Shown: positions 1 to 5,510 of the stretch, one piece after another
How the letters are laid out: each line of letters starts with the position of its first letter
How positions within the stretch are numbered: position 1 is the first letter of the stretch
Origin: JBAPRR01 sp049281195
GTDB lineage: Bacteria > Actinomycetota > Acidimicrobiia > Acidimicrobiales > CAVXTF01
Direction of reading: 5' to 3'
DNA: 5,510 nt
Assembly (NCBI GenBank): GCA_049281195.1
Contig: JBAPRR010000324.1
Span: forward strand, 1 to 5,510
Position numbers and translations under genes: made by a program
Notes under the pieces: generated by a model
The model's database searches: none
Told to the model about the DNA's origin: nothing
What the model saw: only the letters and a program-made list of their open reading frames with translations

Positions 1-742
1 GGCCTCAGTGTCAGCCGACGCGGTGTTGGATCGAGTTCGCGATATCGTCGTGCCGGACTTCCGGTTCATCGACATGCTTTCGAGCAGATTGGGAACAGGC
101 CAAGACCGAGTTGTCTTCGAACTGTTACTTGGTACTGGTGGTCGCCGCTCGGAAGTAGCGGGCATGATGGTCGGTGACGTCGACCTCCAGGCCAAGCGGG
201 TTTGGGTTCGTCAGCCGGTAGTTGAAGTGGAAGGTCGCCTCGTTCGCAATCCAGCGCCGAAGGGTGGCCGAAGCCGGGCGGTCGTGGTGGGTCCCCAGTT
301 GGCACAGTTGCTACGTGAGCATCTCATGCACATGGGTATGCCGGCAGCTGATGAACCGCTTCTGACAAGTGCAATGGGTAACGGTTTTCGGTGGAACAAC
401 TACCTGGCTCGACGACCGCGGCCAAAGATCTGTTCGACAGCCGTGCGTTGGGCGGTGGGGGAACGCAAGCGACTTCTTGCTGAGGGACTAACCCGAGTGC
501 AAGCCACAGGCGAGGCGGTCGCGTCTGCCCAAAAGTTGAAGCGCCTTACGCCGCACCATTTGAGGCATACGGCGGCGGCGTTGCTGTGGGCGGCGGGAGC
601 GAGTGACATCGAAGTGCAGCTCATCCTTGGCCATGCCGACATCGAGACCTCAAAGCGTCTCTACGCCCACCTTCTCGACGGTTCACAGGACAGTGCCGCT
701 GCTCGGGTGGAGCAGCTTCGCGAGGCACGGCGGGCTAGTTGA
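1..742 (+). CDS. Tyrosine-type site-specific integrase, 5'-truncated by the window edge
   Basis: This is the catalytic domain of a phage/island-type tyrosine recombinase, which cuts and rejoins DNA through a covalent 3'-phosphotyrosine. Counting from the GTG at 8, the full active-site set is visible: Arg46 (in TGGRRSEV), Lys85 (in APKGGRSR), His183 and Arg186 (in HHLRHT), His209 (in LGHADIE) and the nucleophile Tyr219 (in KRLYAH). The stop is TGA at 740-742. The frame is still open at the left edge (codons at 2-7 carry no stop), and the protein begins just before the catalytic fold. The GTG at 8 is therefore probably internal, with the N-terminal arm and core-binding domains lying outside the window. 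The catalytic residues are intact, so this part shows no sign of decay. Family assignment is strong. Which element it moves cannot be told from here; the neighbouring restriction-modification genes are plausible cargo. Confidence 0.9.
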   Translation, partial: ASVSADAVLDRVRDIVVPDFRFIDMLSSRLGTGQDRVVFELLLGTGGRRSEVAGMMVGDVDLQAKRVWVRQPVVEVEGRLVRNPAPKGGRSRAVVVGPQLAQLLREHLMHMGMPAADEPLLTSAMGNGFRWNNYLARRPRPKICSTAVRWAVGERKRLLAEGLTRVQATGEAVASAQKLKRLTPHHLRHTAAALLWAAGASDIEVQLILGHADIETSKRLYAHLLDGSQDSAAARVEQLREARRAS

Positions 743-972
743 AGGTTGAGACCCCCTGGCGCTTGACCCGGTGTCGGAGGTAGTCATCCCCTGAGGGAAG
801 TCGATGGGCTACACGTTGAGCCAATCCGCCAATTGCAGTGTCCCGACCCAGGCGGTCGTTACCGCATAACTTGGTCGTTATTGCCCGGCCAGATGGCCGT
901 GCCCAACACGGAGGGACACGTCGTTGCCAGGTAGGTCAAACGGGGCCGACACGCAGGAAAAGACCAGTTGAA
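743..972. other. Intergenic gap between integrase and methyltransferase, with small repeats
   Basis: No convincing gene, tRNA, promoter or rho-independent terminator is visible in these 230 bases. Small structures seen are: GCCAAT repeated at 820-825 and 828-833; a hairpin GCGGT-CGTT-ACCGC at 852-865; the octamer GGTCGTTA at 854-861 and again at 873-880; and a palindrome CGGCCA-GA-TGGCCG at 886-899. A 21-codon reading frame (ATG 804, stop TAA 867-869) has a purine-rich GAGGGA (793-798) five bases before its ATG. The methyltransferase promoter should lie here if the gene is transcribed independently of the integrase. The frame of the methyltransferase is open back to 838, but that stretch is arginine-rich and does not resemble the family. 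Confidence 0.5.
955..962 (+). promoter_or_regulatory. Probable ribosome binding site of the methyltransferase gene
   Basis: AGGAAAAG lies ten bases before the ATG at 973. It is only a moderate Shine-Dalgarno match, but it decides the start. The earlier in-frame GTG at 838 has no purine-rich stretch before it and would add 45 residues that do not look like the family's N-terminus. Confidence 0.45.
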
Positions 973-3056
973 ATGGCCAAACGAACTGGAGCTCAGGCAG
1001 ACAAGGTCATACCGGTCGAGGACTATGAACATATTGATTCGACCCGAGTAAACAACCCGCCAGCCGGGTTGGCCCACCTTGACCGTGAGGAAACGCCAGT
1101 CCGAACACTCACCTACGACCCGCACCTCGACCCTCAGCTGGTTTGGGCTGGGAAAGTCGAGCGATCTGAGGTCGAGGTTCCCGCGCCCTCCGTTCACGTT
1201 CACGAGGAGCTTTCGGCACAGAAGATCGTTGGCTCAGTACGTCGACAGCGGCTTCAGCAGCCTCTCTTTGATGTTGACAAGCTGGACCCCGACCAAGCAG
1301 TGGAGTTCTACAAGCACGACCTCGAGTGGTCGAACCGTATGATCCTCGGTGACTCGCTGACCGTGATGACGAGCTTGCTTGAACGTGAGCGCCTGGGTGG
1401 TCAGGTTCAATGTGTCTTCATCGACCCGCCTTATGGAGTCAACTACAAGTCGAATTTCCAGCCGTCTCTGAGATCTACCGATGTAGCACAGGACGATGCC
1501 GGCCTCACCCGTGAACCGGAGATGATCCAAGCATACCGTGACACATGGGTGCTCCAGATCCACTCGTACCTGAGTTACTTGCGGGACCGCATCAGCGTGG
1601 CCCGCGAACTTCTTGCCGAATCGGGATCGATCTTCATTCAGATCAGTGATGACCACGTGCATCAGGTACGAGTGCTCCTCGACGAGGTCTTTGGGACGGA
1701 GAACTATGTGGCGCAAATTACGTTCCAGAAGACAGCTACCAGTACGGGTCGCAATCTTGGAATCATCGGGGACTATCTCCTCTGGTACGCCAAAGATGTC
1801 GATCAGCTCAAGTACCGCCAGCTCTACGCCTTGCGCGCGCTCGGTGACGACGGCGCCGACGCGTACTCCAAGCTGGAGTTGGCTGATGGCACAATCCGCA
1901 ACCTGAGCGCGGAAGAAAAGTCCGCTCTCGTAGACCTTCCTCCGGGGGCGAAGCCATTCCGCTTGGCTCCACTCACCAGTCAGGCAATTGGACGAAAGAA
2001 AGGTCCTGGCGCCGCGTCGTGGTTCGATGTCGAGATCGGTGGAAAATCGTTCAATCCAGGCGCGTCTTCCCGCTGGAAAACTAACGAGGAGGGCATGGAG
2101 CGTCTGCGCGGGGCAGGCCGACTCATGGCCAGTGGCAATTCGCTCAACTACGTGCGCTACCTCGACGACTTTAACGGCGTAGCCTTGGCGAATATCTGGG
2201 GCGACACGGCGATGTCGGGCTCTGCAGACCGCAAACGTTATGTTGTCCAGACCAACCCCAAGGTGATTGCCCGCTGCATCCTCATGACGACTGATCCTGG
2301 CGATCTCGTGGTGGACCCAACGTGTGGTGGAGGAACGTCAGCGCTGGTTGCTGAACAGTACGGGCGGCGATGGATCACGATGGATACTTCCAGGGTGGCA
2401 TTGGCTGTAGCCCGAGAGCGGCTCCTCACAGCGGTCTATGACTATTACCGGCTGGCCCAACCTGAGCGCGACGTTGACGGCGGATTCGTCTATGAGACCC
2501 AGCAACGCGTGACTCTGGGTCAGATCGCGAAAGGAGAGGAACCCGAGACGGTCGTCCTGCATGATCGACCACTGGTTGACAAGAAAAAGACCCGAGTATC
2601 GGGCCCCTTCACTGTCGAAGCACTATCTCGCTACTCGGTCAACCCTCTCGATCCCGATACATCGGCTCCTGTCCCTGACGATCATGCTGCTAGTCACGTT
2701 GAGTCGCTGCTCGACGCTCTTCGTGTCCAAGGAATCCCTAGGCCAGGTAGCGAGCCGTTGTCGATCGAATCGCTCTCGATCATGGCGGCGGCGGAGCCCC
2801 TCCAAGCCGAAGGGGTCGTTGATCTCGGCATTAGGAGGGCGCGTTTCGCCGTCTCTCTCGGCCCGCAGTTCGGTGCCATCACCATGTCTCAGGTTTCAGA
2901 TGCCCTCCGTTCGGCCATCGGATTCGACCTCGTCGTATTTGCCGGTTTCGCCGTCTCGGCCGACGCCCAAGACAAGTTGGGCTCGGGCAAGATAGGCGGC
3001 ACGGACGTGGCACTCCTCCTTGCCAACCCCGACCTTCTGGTGGGTGATCTACTCAA

Positions 3057-3064
3057 GAACACGG
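3057..3064 (+). repeat. Target-site duplication, left copy
   Basis: GAACACGG immediately precedes the left end of the insertion sequence and is repeated exactly at 4643-4650. Eight base pairs is the usual duplication length of the IS66 family. The perfect match suggests a fairly recent insertion. Confidence 0.95.
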
Positions 3065-3079
3065 GTAAACGTTCAGATC
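3065..3079 (+). repeat. Left terminal inverted repeat of the IS66 element
   Basis: GTAAACGTTCAGATC matches the reverse complement of the right end (GTAAACGTTCAGGTC) at 14 of 15 positions, the first twelve being identical. The GTAA start is typical of IS66-family ends. Confidence 0.93.
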
Positions 3080-3081
3080 TG

Positions 3082-3100
3082 ATCGCGCGGAACGCGCGAT
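3082..3100 (+). repeat. Subterminal hairpin inside the left end of the IS
   Basis: ATCGCGCG and CGCGCGAT form a perfect 8-bp stem around a GAA loop, 17 bases inside the left end and 34 bases before the transposase start. In RNA it would form a stable stem in any transcript entering from the methyltransferase gene. It has no T-run, so it is not a standard terminator. Possible roles (transposase binding, or damping of read-through expression of the transposase) are inference. Confidence 0.6.
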
Positions 3101-3134
3101 TATCCACCACTGTGCGCGCGCGACCTGGTAGACC

Positions 3135-4634
3135 GTGCTGGTGGCTGGTGAGACGCTCCGGCAACAGCTCGATGACGCCGTCACGCTGATCGGCGCCTTG
3201 CGCGAAGAGAACGAACGGCTGCGCGAGGAGACCGACGAGCTCCGCACGCAAAACGGCGAGCTGCACGATCGGATCATGCATCTGGAGTCGCAGATGGCTC
3301 GCGACTCGCGCAACTCTTCGCTGCCCCCGTCGCACGACAAGATCGAGGCGCGTCAGTCGCGCGCCGAACGCCGCAAGGCGGCGCGCGCGGCGCAGAGACG
3401 ACAAGGCAAGCAGCCCGGGGACGCGGGCAAGCACCTGCAGCGACGTGAGCCGGATCGTTTCGTCGCGCACGAGCCGGTCGTGTGCCGCTGCTGTGGCGCG
3501 GACCTCGCCGGAGCCGAGATCGTGGGCGAGGTGCGCCGGCAGGTGATCGACATGCCCCCGGTCGTCCCCGTCGTCACCGAGCACGTCGCCCAACGACGGC
3601 GCTGCGCCTGCGGGGTGGAGACCACGGCCAAGTTCCCTCCCGAGGCGACCGCCCCCGTCGTCTGGGGGCCTGAGGTGCGTGCCTTCGCGGTGTACTTGAT
3701 GGATAGGCAACACCTCCCCGTCGAGCGCACGGCCGAGCTGTTGCGCGACCTTCTGGGCGCGGACGTCTCGACCGGGTGGCTGTGCCAGGTGAAGCTGGAG
3801 GCGGCCCACAAGCTCGCCCCCTTCGTGTCGGAGCTCAAGCAGCGTTTCTTCGACGAGCCCGTCGTGCACGCGGATGAGACCGGCACGCGCGTGAAGACCG
3901 TCAAGCACTGGATGCACACCCTCACGACGAACCTGTTGACGCTGATCGCCGTGCACCCCAAACGAGGGGCCGACGCGCTGCGCGACATCGGCGTGCTCCC
4001 CGAGTACACCGGCGTGATCGTGCACGACGGCTGGACGCCCTATGAGCTCTTCGTCGCAGCGACGCACGCGCAGTGCGGCGCCCACGTCTTACGACACTTG
4101 TTCGACGTCGGCTCCACGCCGGCGTTCGAGCTGTGGACCGACCAGATCACCCGGGCGCTGCTCGCCGCCAAGAAAGCCTCGGAGGCAGCCGCCGCCACCG
4201 GCTTGGCGGCGGTCCCGACGACCATCGCGGAGATCATCCGACGCGACTATCACGACGCCCTGGACGTCGCCTTCGTCCTGCTCCCCGACGGTTCGCCGCC
4301 CCCCAAGCGGCACAAGGGCGGCTGGTCCGTCGCTCAGCGCAAGGCGTGGAACCTGGCGACGCGACTTCGCCGGGACGAGGGCCAAGTGCTGCGGTTGCTC
4401 GACGACACGCGAGTCCCCTTTGACAACAACGCGGCCGAAAGATCGTTGCGCATGGTCAAACTTCACGACAAAGTGTCAGGCTCCTTCAACAGCTACGAAG
4501 GCGCCCAAGCCTTCGCCGATGTCCGCTCCTACCTGCAGACCGCGGACAAACACGGCGAGAACCTCATCGGCGTCCTCCACAGGCTCTTTAAGGAAGGGCC
4601 GTGGCTGCCGCCTCTACCCGCCGGCGGGACCTGA
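3135..4634 (+). CDS. tnpC: IS66-family DDE transposase (TnpC)
   Basis: This 499-residue transposase carries the full IS66 domain series. An N-terminal leucine-zipper-like coiled coil occupies about residues 1-60 (REENERLREETDELR region). It is followed by SRNSSLPPSHD, a family signature, and a basic stretch at about 75-95. A zinc-binding module follows with Cys117, Cys120, Cys157 and Cys159. The DDE catalytic domain has Asp247 (HADETG), Asp298 (VHDGWTPY) and Glu435 (FDNNAAERSLR), and the usual IS66 C-terminal tail closes the protein. The GTG at 3135 is the first possible start, since an in-frame TAG lies at 3129-3131; a second GTG at 3141 is an alternative. No strong ribosome binding site is seen. 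The start overlaps the disrupted methyltransferase frame (to 3189) by 55 bases in another frame, so transcription and perhaps translation may enter from the host gene. The stop TGA at 4632-4634 lies inside the right inverted repeat. Confidence 0.96.
   Translation: MLVAGETLRQQLDDAVTLIGALREENERLREETDELRTQNGELHDRIMHLESQMARDSRNSSLPPSHDKIEARQSRAERRKAARAAQRRQGKQPGDAGKHLQRREPDRFVAHEPVVCRCCGADLAGAEIVGEVRRQVIDMPPVVPVVTEHVAQRRRCACGVETTAKFPPEATAPVVWGPEVRAFAVYLMDRQHLPVERTAELLRDLLGADVSTGWLCQVKLEAAHKLAPFVSELKQRFFDEPVVHADETGTRVKTVKHWMHTLTTNLLTLIAVHPKRGADALRDIGVLPEYTGVIVHDGWTPYELFVAATHAQCGAHVLRHLFDVGSTPAFELWTDQITRALLAAKKASEAAAATGLAAVPTTIAEIIRRDYHDALDVAFVLLPDGSPPPKRHKGGWSVAQRKAWNLATRLRRDEGQVLRLLDDTRVPFDNNAAERSLRMVKLHDKVSGSFNSYEGAQAFADVRSYLQTADKHGENLIGVLHRLFKEGPWLPPLPAGGT
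4617..4628. repeat. Subterminal palindrome inside the right end of the IS
   Basis: CCCGCCGGCGGG is a perfect 12-bp palindrome ending 14 bases inside the right end. It falls in the last codons of the transposase (proline-alanine-glycine-glycine). It mirrors the position of the left-end hairpin but differs in sequence, so it could be chance in GC-rich coding DNA. Confidence 0.45.
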
Positions 4635-4642
4635 ACGTTTAC
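4628..4642 (-). repeat. Right terminal inverted repeat of the IS66 element
   Basis: On the minus strand this reads GTAAACGTTCAGGTC, matching the left end with one mismatch in 15. It contains the transposase stop codon at 4632-4634. Confidence 0.93.
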
Positions 4643-4650
4643 GAACACGG
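4643..4650 (+). repeat. Target-site duplication, right copy
   Basis: GAACACGG directly follows the right inverted repeat and is an exact copy of 3057-3064. Deleting one copy with the element joins Thr697 of the methyltransferase to the codon formed by base 3064 and bases 4651-4652 (GCC, Ala). Confidence 0.95.
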
Positions 4651-5051
4651 CCACATCACAAACCTTCCGTCTTTATGCCTCTCCCGACGCCCAGATAACT
4701 CACGCCGAAGACGGCTACCGAGTTGAGGTTCTCGGGTTGGACTCCTTCGACGCGGCTACCGGGGCGACCACAAGTTTCGGCAAGACAGGTATTCAAGCCT
4801 GGTTCTTGGACGATGACTTCGACGGTACCGTCTTCCGAGTGGCCCAAGCCTTCTTCCCGGTCACCGACGCCTGGGAGAAATTGGAGCGCGCACTTCGGAC
4901 CACGGTCGATGCTGCGCTGCTGTCTGAGCTTCACGGTTGGACATCGCTACCTTTCGACGCCGGGGATCACGGCAAGGTCGCTGTTCGGGTGGTCGCAAAT
5001 GACGGAAATGCCGCCGAGATCATCTTGAATCTTCCGGGTCAGGCCAAGTGA
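4651..5051 (+). pseudogene. C-terminal fragment of the interrupted Mod-like DNA methyltransferase
   Basis: This is the 3' end of the gene that starts at 973, cut off by the IS. Joined across the insertion the frame reads GDLLKNT followed by ATSQTFRLYASPD, which continues the conserved C-terminal domain of these methyltransferases. The domain goes on with GIQAWFLDDDFDGTVF and ends at TGA 5049-5051. The joined gene would encode 830 residues. The fragment lies in the same frame as the transposase but beyond its stop. It has no ATG or GTG near its beginning and no good ribosome binding site; the first conventional start is TTG at 4737. It is therefore unlikely to be made as a useful protein by itself. 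It contains no catalytic motif; in type III Mod proteins regions outside the catalytic core serve target recognition and contact with Res, so its loss may uncouple the subunits. Confidence 0.92.
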
Positions 5052-5510
5052 GCGACCAACCGGGTCAGGTTGTCGAGGGCAACCCGATCATCAACGACGC
5101 CTTTGCCGAACCCACCCAGCACTGGCACTTCAGCGGTCTGGTTCCTCAAGTCAAGGAGGGTCGCCGCATCGCAGGCTATCTGGCCGCTTCTCCAGACGGA
5201 GAACTGAAGATAGCTGACGAAATCATTGGCTTCGAACTCGTCAACGAGATTCGCGATCGAGTACGAAAATGGCGCGACGACGGCTACCAGGGGTCGACTG
5301 TCGTTACGCGCGATCTGCTCCGGCACTGGTTCGACGATGATCGGCGGGTCAATAACACTCGTCCGTTCTTTTGCCAACAAGAGGCAGTTGAGACGATCGT
5401 GTTTTTGGCTGAGGCACCAGCTGATCGAAAGGTTGGGATTGTCGTGCCCCCGTCGGGAGAGGCGTACTCCCGTTGGGCCGTCAAGATGGCGACCGGATCT
5501 GGTAAGACAC
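5048..5510 (+). CDS. Type III restriction endonuclease Res-like subunit (DEAD/DEAH-type ATPase), N-terminal part
   Basis: The frame opens with GTG at 5048 and stays open to the window end (154 codons). It overlaps the methyltransferase stop by four bases (GTGA), a classic coupling arrangement. The weak AGG at 5041-5043 is the only Shine-Dalgarno-like element. The N-terminus has NPIINDAFAEPTQHW, then GRRIAGYLAAS, then PFFCQQEAVETIVFL (residues 107-121, with a Q-motif-like QQ at 110-111). It ends with the Walker A motif ATGSGKT at 148-154. These are the hallmarks of the superfamily 2 translocase/restriction subunits that pair with Mod-like methyltransferases. The remaining helicase motifs and the nuclease domain lie beyond the window, so intactness cannot be judged. 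In the type III paradigm the protein hydrolyses ATP, moves or signals along DNA and cuts unmodified sites only when bound to Mod. Its expression depends on translation of the upstream gene, now broken by the IS. Confidence 0.88.
   Translation, partial: MSDQPGQVVEGNPIINDAFAEPTQHWHFSGLVPQVKEGRRIAGYLAASPDGELKIADEIIGFELVNEIRDRVRKWRDDGYQGSTVVTRDLLRHWFDDDRRVNNTRPFFCQQEAVETIVFLAEAPADRKVGIVVPPSGEAYSRWAVKMATGSGKT

Larger units (their letters stand above)
973..3189 (+). pseudogene. Type III Mod-like DNA methyltransferase, 5' part, interrupted by IS66 element
   Basis: This is the N-terminal and catalytic part of a beta-class adenine/cytosine-N4 DNA methyltransferase (N6_N4_Mtase family), the modification subunit of a type III-like restriction system. 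From ATG 973, motif IV DPPYG is at residues 151-155 and precedes the SAM-binding motif DPTCGGGTS at 448-456. That order is typical of the beta class. The segment HLDPQLVWAGK near the N-terminus and WITMDTSRVALAVARERL after the SAM motif are family hallmarks as I recall them. Native coding runs to Thr697 (codon 3061-3063). The next 41 codons (3064-3186) are read from the left end of the insertion sequence, ending at TGA 3187-3189. The true C-terminus is the fragment at 4651-5051. Both catalytic motifs survive, so residual methylation is possible, but the lost part is a conserved C-terminal domain. The target sequence cannot be read from here. The start at 973 is preferred over GTG 838 by family resemblance and ribosome binding site. 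Confidence 0.88.
3065..4642 (+). mobile_element. Complete IS66-family insertion sequence (single-gene, ISBst12-like), 1578 bp
   Basis: The element is bounded by inverted repeats that share GTAAACGTTCAG plus two of the next three bases, and by the 8-bp duplication GAACACGG. It contains one gene, the DDE transposase at 3135-4634, in the same direction as the surrounding operon. Classical IS66 elements are about 2.5 kb and carry tnpA and tnpB ahead of tnpC. Here only about 70 bases precede the transposase, so the accessory genes are absent, as in the ISBst12 subgroup. The element looks more GC-rich than the interrupted gene, in keeping with a different origin. Both ends and all catalytic residues are intact, so it may be active. 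Confidence 0.95.

Noticed and set aside
763..787. TTGACC at 763-768 with TAGTCA at 781-786 as a promoter
   Set aside because: The spacing of 12 bases is too short and the -10 match is poor.
838..972. GTG at 838 as the start of the methyltransferase, adding 45 residues
   Set aside because: There is no ribosome binding site before it, and the added arginine-rich stretch does not resemble the family N-terminus, while ATG 973 begins a family-like sequence with AGGAAAAG upstream.
743..972. CRISPR array, tRNA or attachment site in the gap
   Set aside because: Repeats are only 6-8 bases and not regularly arrayed, no tRNA fold is seen, and no second att copy can be recognised in the window.
3064..3189. 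Programmed frameshift or natural gene fusion between methyltransferase and the following gene
   Set aside because: The inverted repeats and perfect 8-bp duplication explain the join as a simple insertion.
2889..4085. Long minus-strand open frame of 398 codons
   Set aside because: It crosses the IS boundary into the methyltransferase, so it cannot be an old gene. Its composition is that of an antisense shadow of GC-rich coding DNA, and no known motif is seen.
4042..4698. Plus-strand 218-codon frame overlapping the transposase
   Set aside because: It is out of frame with the well-supported transposase catalytic domain, is dominated by Arg/Ser/Pro/Thr, and runs across the right IS end, all signs of a shadow frame.
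4737..5051. Independent 104-residue gene starting at TTG 4737
   Set aside because: It is the C-terminal end of the split methyltransferase, as shown by exact frame restoration across the insertion; no ribosome binding site supports a separate start.

Overview
The window reads as a mobile or accessory region of a GC-rich bacterium. GTG starts, G/C-biased third positions and arginine-rich proteins make an actinobacterium-like host plausible, but no marker gene fixes the taxon. All supported genes lie on the + strand.

Layout: (1) 1-742, the catalytic half of a tyrosine-type site-specific integrase whose start lies left of the window. (2) 743-972, a 230-base gap with small repeats and palindromes but no convincing gene or promoter. 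(3) 973-3064 and 4651-5051, the two halves of one large beta-class DNA methyltransferase gene of the type III Mod kind. (4) 3065-4642, a complete 1578-bp IS66-family insertion sequence of the single-gene (ISBst12-like) type, sitting inside that methyltransferase gene. (5) 5048-5510, the first 154 codons of a type III restriction (Res-like) helicase/nuclease, running off the right edge just after its Walker A motif.

The main result is the disrupted restriction-modification operon. The insertion has matching terminal inverted repeats (GTAAACGTTCAG at both ends) and a perfect 8-bp target duplication (GAACACGG). Removing the element and one duplicate copy (1586 bp) joins the methyltransferase frame exactly, giving an 830-residue protein whose stop overlaps the Res start by four bases (GTGA). 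The insertion therefore splits the modification gene near its C-terminus and lies upstream of the coupled restriction gene. In classical type III systems Res acts only in complex with Mod, so the system is probably silenced or impaired as a unit. This is inferred and not shown by the sequence. The adjacent integrase suggests the operon travels on an integrated island, but no attachment sites are visible.
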